In this document: positions 6,383-8,436 of the stretch, piece by piece
How positions within the stretch are numbered: the stretch's first letter is position 1
Layout: each line of letters starts with the position of its first letter
NCBI GenBank assembly: GCA_039024435.1
Contig: JBCCQH010000175.1
Coordinates: forward strand, 1-8,436
Direction of reading: 5' to 3'
DNA from: JBCCQH01 sp039024435
GTDB lineage: Bacteria > Bacteroidota > Bacteroidia > J057 > JADKCL01
Length of the DNA: 8,436 bases
Program-made: the position numbers and the translations under genes
Notes under the pieces: model-generated
What the model was told of the DNA's origin: nothing
What the model saw: the letters and a program-made list of their open reading frames with translations, nothing else
The model's database searches: none

Positions 6383-6542
6383 AGGCGGTTTAAAATTGGG
6401 TTGTGAAATTTGCTCGTGCAGATCCTTTTGTCCATCGAAGCTCATTTTGGAGTCCATAGCCCAAGCTATGGGCGAGAAAATAGCGGAAGAGGGGCGGAAA
6501 AAGATGCCATAGCAAAATCACAGGATTAAATTTAAACCGCCT
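6383..6542. mobile_element. 160-bp palindromic MITE-like element
   Basis: The outer ends AGGCGGTTTAAA (6383-6394) and TTTAAACCGCCT (6531-6542) are a perfect 12-bp inverted repeat. The centre is another perfect one, CCATAGC (6454-6460) and GCTATGG (6465-6471) around the loop CCAA, and it sits exactly at the midpoint of the element. Intermediate blocks mirror each other in register (TTTGCT at 6409-6414 with AGCAAA at 6511-6516; ATTTT at 6444-6448 with AAAAT at 6477-6481), so the whole element can fold into one imperfect hairpin of about 80 bp. CTAAG flanks it on both sides (6378-6382 and 6543-6547), consistent with a target duplication. It contains no gene and must be moved by an enzyme supplied elsewhere; the neighbouring IS elements share its end sequence. 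Confidence 0.72.
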
Positions 6543-6556
6543 CTAAGAGGCGGTTT
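6534..6556. repeat. 23-bp palindrome at the MITE/IS junction
   Basis: The right end of the MITE-like element and the left end of the complete IS meet as two 11-bp perfect arms around a single A (6545). In RNA it would form a GC-rich hairpin followed by UUU in either direction, so it may also end transcription entering the IS. Confidence 0.6.
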
Positions 6557-6634
6557 ACTCGAGTTTGGCGTTTTACGGTTCACGAGAATAATAATGGGCT
6601 TGATTTCGATTAATCCCATTTTTTTATGATCTTT

Positions 6635-6658
6635 ATATCTAGTTATATGACTAGATAT
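6635..6658. promoter_or_regulatory. Palindrome directly upstream of the AbrB-like ORF
   Basis: ATATCTAGT (6635-6643) and ACTAGATAT (6650-6658) are perfect 9-bp inverted arms around TATATG. The right arm ends immediately before the ATG at 6659. Antitoxin-type AbrB/MazE proteins usually bind palindromes in their own promoters, so this is a likely autoregulatory operator; the mRNA hairpin could also limit translation of the first ORF. Confidence 0.5.
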
Positions 6659-6853
6659 ATGGGGTATCCAACCAAAATTCAACTCATCAAGCGTGCTAAG
6701 AGCGAGCAGTGGTACATCAATTTCCCATCCGCAATTGCCCAGGCAATGGAGTTTGAGAAGGGTGAGGTCGTCGAATGGGTTATCCAGGACAAGGCCACCA
6801 TGACACTCAAGCGGACGGTGTCCGATAAAAAAAAACTGCGGGATCGGAGCTAG
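6659..6853 (+). CDS. AbrB/MazE-like small DNA-binding protein inside the IS
   Basis: With the ATG at 6659 the product has 64 residues. It fits the swapped-hairpin AbrB fold: an opening strand (PTKIQLIKRAKSEQWYINF), then P-S-A-I-A-Q-A-M-E-F-E-K-G-E-V-V-E-W, which parallels the PxxIxxxLGLxxGDxVEW core of AbrB/MazE proteins, then a final strand TMTLKR. Such proteins bind DNA as dimers. In-frame ATGs at 6626 and 6647 would add 11 or 4 residues, but would place a perfect palindrome inside the coding region; the start after the palindrome is preferred. The ORF ends at TAG 6851-6853, shortly after a run of nine A residues at 6827-6835, through which it may be fused to the transposase. No toxin gene is next to it, so a toxin-antitoxin role is unlikely; it more probably acts in control of transposition or in end binding. 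Confidence 0.7.
   Translation: MGYPTKIQLIKRAKSEQWYINFPSAIAQAMEFEKGEVVEWVIQDKATMTLKRTVSDKKKLRDRS
6827..6835 (+). other. A9 slippery site, probable programmed -1 frameshift
   Basis: Near the end of the AbrB-like ORF the codons read GAT AAA AAA AAA CTG, giving a heptamer A-AAA-AAA at 6829-6835 in the correct register for -1 slippage. The -1 frame continues ACT GCG GGA and runs without a stop to the transposase TAG at 8272-8274. The zero frame ends at 6853. ATCGG (6844-6848) and CCGAT (6853-6857... allowing a six-base loop) can form a short stem a few bases downstream that could help slippage. The fusion protein would have 538 residues from ATG 6659. Confidence 0.6.
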
Positions 6854-8274
6854 CCGATTGCTTCGATGCGATTTTCGATGCTTGTCGGGGTTGTTTCAAA
6901 CAGTTACGCTCGGCCGAGCGAGGCCGTCAGTTGGCCTATGGCTTGCTCAATTGTCAGGGGCGCAGCACGATTACCGGCATGCTCAGTTCGGCTGGTCGTC
7001 AGTTTTCAGACTGGACCCAGGCCTATCGGCTTTTCACCGGAGGTCGGATGAATATTGAACGAATGTTCGCAACCATCCTCGGAAAGTTTCTCGATACCGT
7101 CCCCGGCCAGTATGAGCCAGTCTATGCCCATATGGATGACACCCTGGTGCGCAAGCGAGGCAGACACGTCTATGGAACCGGATGGAAACGTGATCCCCTC
7201 GGCCCCCCCTTTACCACGAACTTTGTTTGGGGGCAACGCTTTCTGCAAATCTCGGTCTCTTCTCCCGAAGCTGAGAGCTGCTGTGCTTCGCGTGCGATCC
7301 CAGTGGATTTTTTCCATTGCCCAACCCCGCGTAAACCACGCAAAAATGCCCCCGAACAAGATTGGCAAGATTACAAGCAAGCCGCCAAAACCGCCCGCAT
7401 CAGTCAAAAGGGGGTTGAACGGGTTCATGCACTCAGACAGCGACTTGATGATAGCCAGGCGGCTGATCGCCAATTGATCCTAAGCGTTGACGGGGGATAC
7501 ACCAACCAGACCGTACTCAAGCAACTCCCCGAAAGGGTGACTTTGATCGGACGTATTCGAAAGGACTGTGTATTGCATGAACTCCCCCCGGAAAAGCAAT
7601 CGGGAAGAGGAAGGAAACGGGTGTACGGCCAACAAATTCCCACTCCCGAGCAGATCCGGCAATCCGGGGATATTCCCTGGCAAAAGGTTGAAGCATTTGC
7701 GGCGGGAAAGAAACACACTTTTGATGTCAAGGTCGTCGCACCGCTCAGGTGGAGAAAGGCGGGAAAGCAAGATCTGCAATTGGTTGTGATCCGCCCGCTG
7801 GCCTACCGGCCCAGAAAAGGGGCGAGGTTGCTCTACCGAAAACCAGCCTATCTCATCTGTACCGATCCGGATTTGCCCATTGAGCAACTTCTGCAAGCCT
7901 ACATCTGGCGATGGGAGATCGAGGTCAACAACAGAGACGAAAAAAGCCTGATTGGTTGCGGACAGGCTCAGGTCAGGAAAAGAGAACCTGCAGAAAAAGT
8001 CCCCGCGTTTACCATTGCCATTTATGCGATGCTACTATTGGCAAATGAGAGGACAAAAGGCAAAGACCAACAATTGCCAAGGCCGAAATGGCACCCCGAA
8101 AAACGACCGGGAAGAGCTACAACCGGTGATTTGATCAATCGATTCAAAGCACACATATATGCGCGAAGCACCGGGATTAATTTCTCCCACTTCGTCAACA
8201 ATCAAAGAGTCATCCGAAACCGCAAAAATATCATGAATCCTGTACTGGCAGCAACTTGCTACGCTCGGAAATAG
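6835..8274 (+). CDS. IS4-superfamily DDE transposase, expressed by -1 frameshift or from a non-standard start
   Basis: Catalyses cut-and-paste transposition of the surrounding IS. The first catalytic Asp is in HMDDT (codon 7135-7137), the second in LSVDGGY (codon 7489-7491), and the third acidic residue in YIWRWEIEVNNRDEK (Glu codon 7921-7923). The last stretch fits the IS4-superfamily signature Y-x2-R-x3-E-x6-K exactly. The frame is open from the TAA at 6826, and family-like N-terminal sequence (FDAIFDACRGCFKQLRSAER, then LLNCQGRSTITGML and DWTQAYRLF) begins well before the first usual start codon, TTG at 6931. No ATG, GTG, CTG or TTG occurs in frame between 6829 and 6930; only ATT at 6871 could serve. 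The 479 codons downstream of the slip site are therefore probably translated as an extension of the AbrB-like ORF. The coding sequence shows no internal stop. The stop overlaps the right terminal repeat. Confidence 0.82.
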   Translation, partial: TAGSELADCFDAIFDACRGCFKQLRSAERGRQLAYGLLNCQGRSTITGMLSSAGRQFSDWTQAYRLFTGGRMNIERMFATILGKFLDTVPGQYEPVYAHMDDTLVRKRGRHVYGTGWKRDPLGPPFTTNFVWGQRFLQISVSSPEAESCCASRAIPVDFFHCPTPRKPRKNAPEQDWQDYKQAAKTARISQKGVERVHALRQRLDDSQAADRQLILSVDGGYTNQTVLKQLPERVTLIGRIRKDCVLHELPPEKQSGRGRKRVYGQQIPTPEQIRQSGDIPWQKVEAFAAGKKHTFDVKVVAPLRWRKAGKQDLQLVVIRPLAYRPRKGARLLYRKPAYLICTDPDLPIEQLLQAYIWRWEIEVNNRDEKSLIGCGQAQVRKREPAEKVPAFTIAIYAMLLLANERTKGKDQQLPRPKWHPEKRPGRATTGDLINRFKAHIYARSTGINFSHFVNNQRVIRNRKNIMNPVLAATCYARK

Positions 8275-8300
8275 CCAAACTCGAGTAAACCGCCTCTAAG

Positions 8301-8436
8301 AGGCTGTTTTGATTCGATTCAAGCAAAATGCTTAAGCATCTTGGTTATCATCGATAGCCTGATCATTGCCTCACTTGATTCGGTGAGGTATTCATAATCT
8401 TTTGAATTACGTCGATCCCAGTTTAACCAAGAAAAG
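8301..8436 (-). mobile_element. IS5-family element, one end only
   Basis: The sequence next to the third CTAAG begins AGGCTGTTTTGATTC, which resembles the AGGCGGTTT ends of the neighbouring MITE and IS. An IS5-like transposase gene ends 18 bp inside it on the minus strand, which is the layout expected for the 3' end of an IS. The other end is outside the window. Confidence 0.6.
8319..8436 (-). CDS. IS5-family transposase, C-terminal part, cut by the window edge
   Basis: On the minus strand an open frame enters from the window edge and stops at TGA (8321-8319). It encodes 38 residues that include FSWLNWDRRNSKDYEYLTES, followed by SEAMIRLSMITKMLKHFA. This is the well-known C-terminal pattern of IS5-family DDE transposases (family form: FAWLNRYRRLSKDYEYLPE, then a SEAMI helix). 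The Glu of the catalytic triad would lie just before, outside the window. Whether the gene is whole cannot be judged. Confidence 0.75.
   Translation of the reverse strand, partial: FSWLNWDRRNSKDYEYLTESSEAMIRLSMITKMLKHFA

Larger units (their letters stand above)
6548..8295 (+). mobile_element. Complete insertion sequence, 1748 bp, IS4/IS701-like transposase
   Basis: The ends are perfect 22-bp inverted repeats at 6548-6569 and 8274-8295, starting AGGCGGTTTACTCGAG and ending in TTTGGC (left copy read inward). CTAAG flanks the element at 6543-6547 and 8296-8300; the exact duplication could be shorter (TA, TAA or CTAA), because the ends make the boundary ambiguous. Inside are a small AbrB-like ORF and one DDE transposase gene whose TAG stop overlaps the right repeat by one base. 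The repeats are intact and the catalytic residues present, so the element looks functional. Group assignment within the IS4 superfamily rests on the YREK signature only. Confidence 0.85.

Noticed and set aside
6378..6556. CRISPR-like array from the repeated AGGCGGTTT/CTAAG motifs
   Set aside because: The repeats are inverted, few and located at element ends, with no regular spacers.
6931..8274. The transposase starting at TTG 6931
   Set aside because: Family-like N-terminal sequence continues upstream in the same frame to about 6856, so this start would truncate the conserved domain.

Overview
The window looks like chromosomal DNA of a Bacteroidota bacterium, probably one of the moderate-GC lineages such as Saprospiria; the class is a guess. 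The clues are start codons without clear Shine-Dalgarno sequences, promoter boxes of the TAnnTTTG (-7) type, and a lipoprotein glycoside hydrolase with the beta-sandwich N-terminal domain common on Bacteroidota surface proteins. A cargo region of ordinary genes lies between mobile elements at both ends.

Left edge (1-434): the 3' end of an IS1595-family transposase gene, apparently decayed. Next comes a COG0523/YciC-type GTPase (692-1921, +). It converges on a two-gene minus-strand operon (3382-1961) that encodes an FAD/NAD(P)-binding flavoprotein with a C-terminal cysteine cluster and a 94-residue three-helix membrane protein. This operon has a good Bacteroidota promoter overlapped by a perfect palindrome, so it is probably controlled by a repressor or activator. 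A role for these three genes in metal or redox homeostasis is plausible but inferred.

Middle (3591-6096): a small VOC-superfamily protein (-) and a GH12 glucanase-like lipoprotein (+) diverge from a region containing a strong GC-rich hairpin. The GH12 gene converges on a two-domain DUF1330-like protein (-).

Right part (6378-8436): a stack of mobile DNA. A 160-bp element without genes forms one near-complete palindrome, like a MITE. Directly beside it is a complete 1748-bp insertion sequence with 22-bp perfect inverted repeats, and beside that the end of an IS5-family element whose transposase runs out of the window on the minus strand. All three element ends begin AGGC(G/T)GTTT and are separated by copies of CTAAG. 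The complete IS carries a small AbrB/MazE-like DNA-binding ORF, preceded by a palindrome, and a YREK-type DDE transposase. The transposase frame has no usual start codon covering its N-terminal part. It is joined to the small ORF through a run of nine A residues in the register expected for programmed -1 frameshifting, which would give an AbrB-like/transposase fusion protein. This is the most interesting feature of the window.
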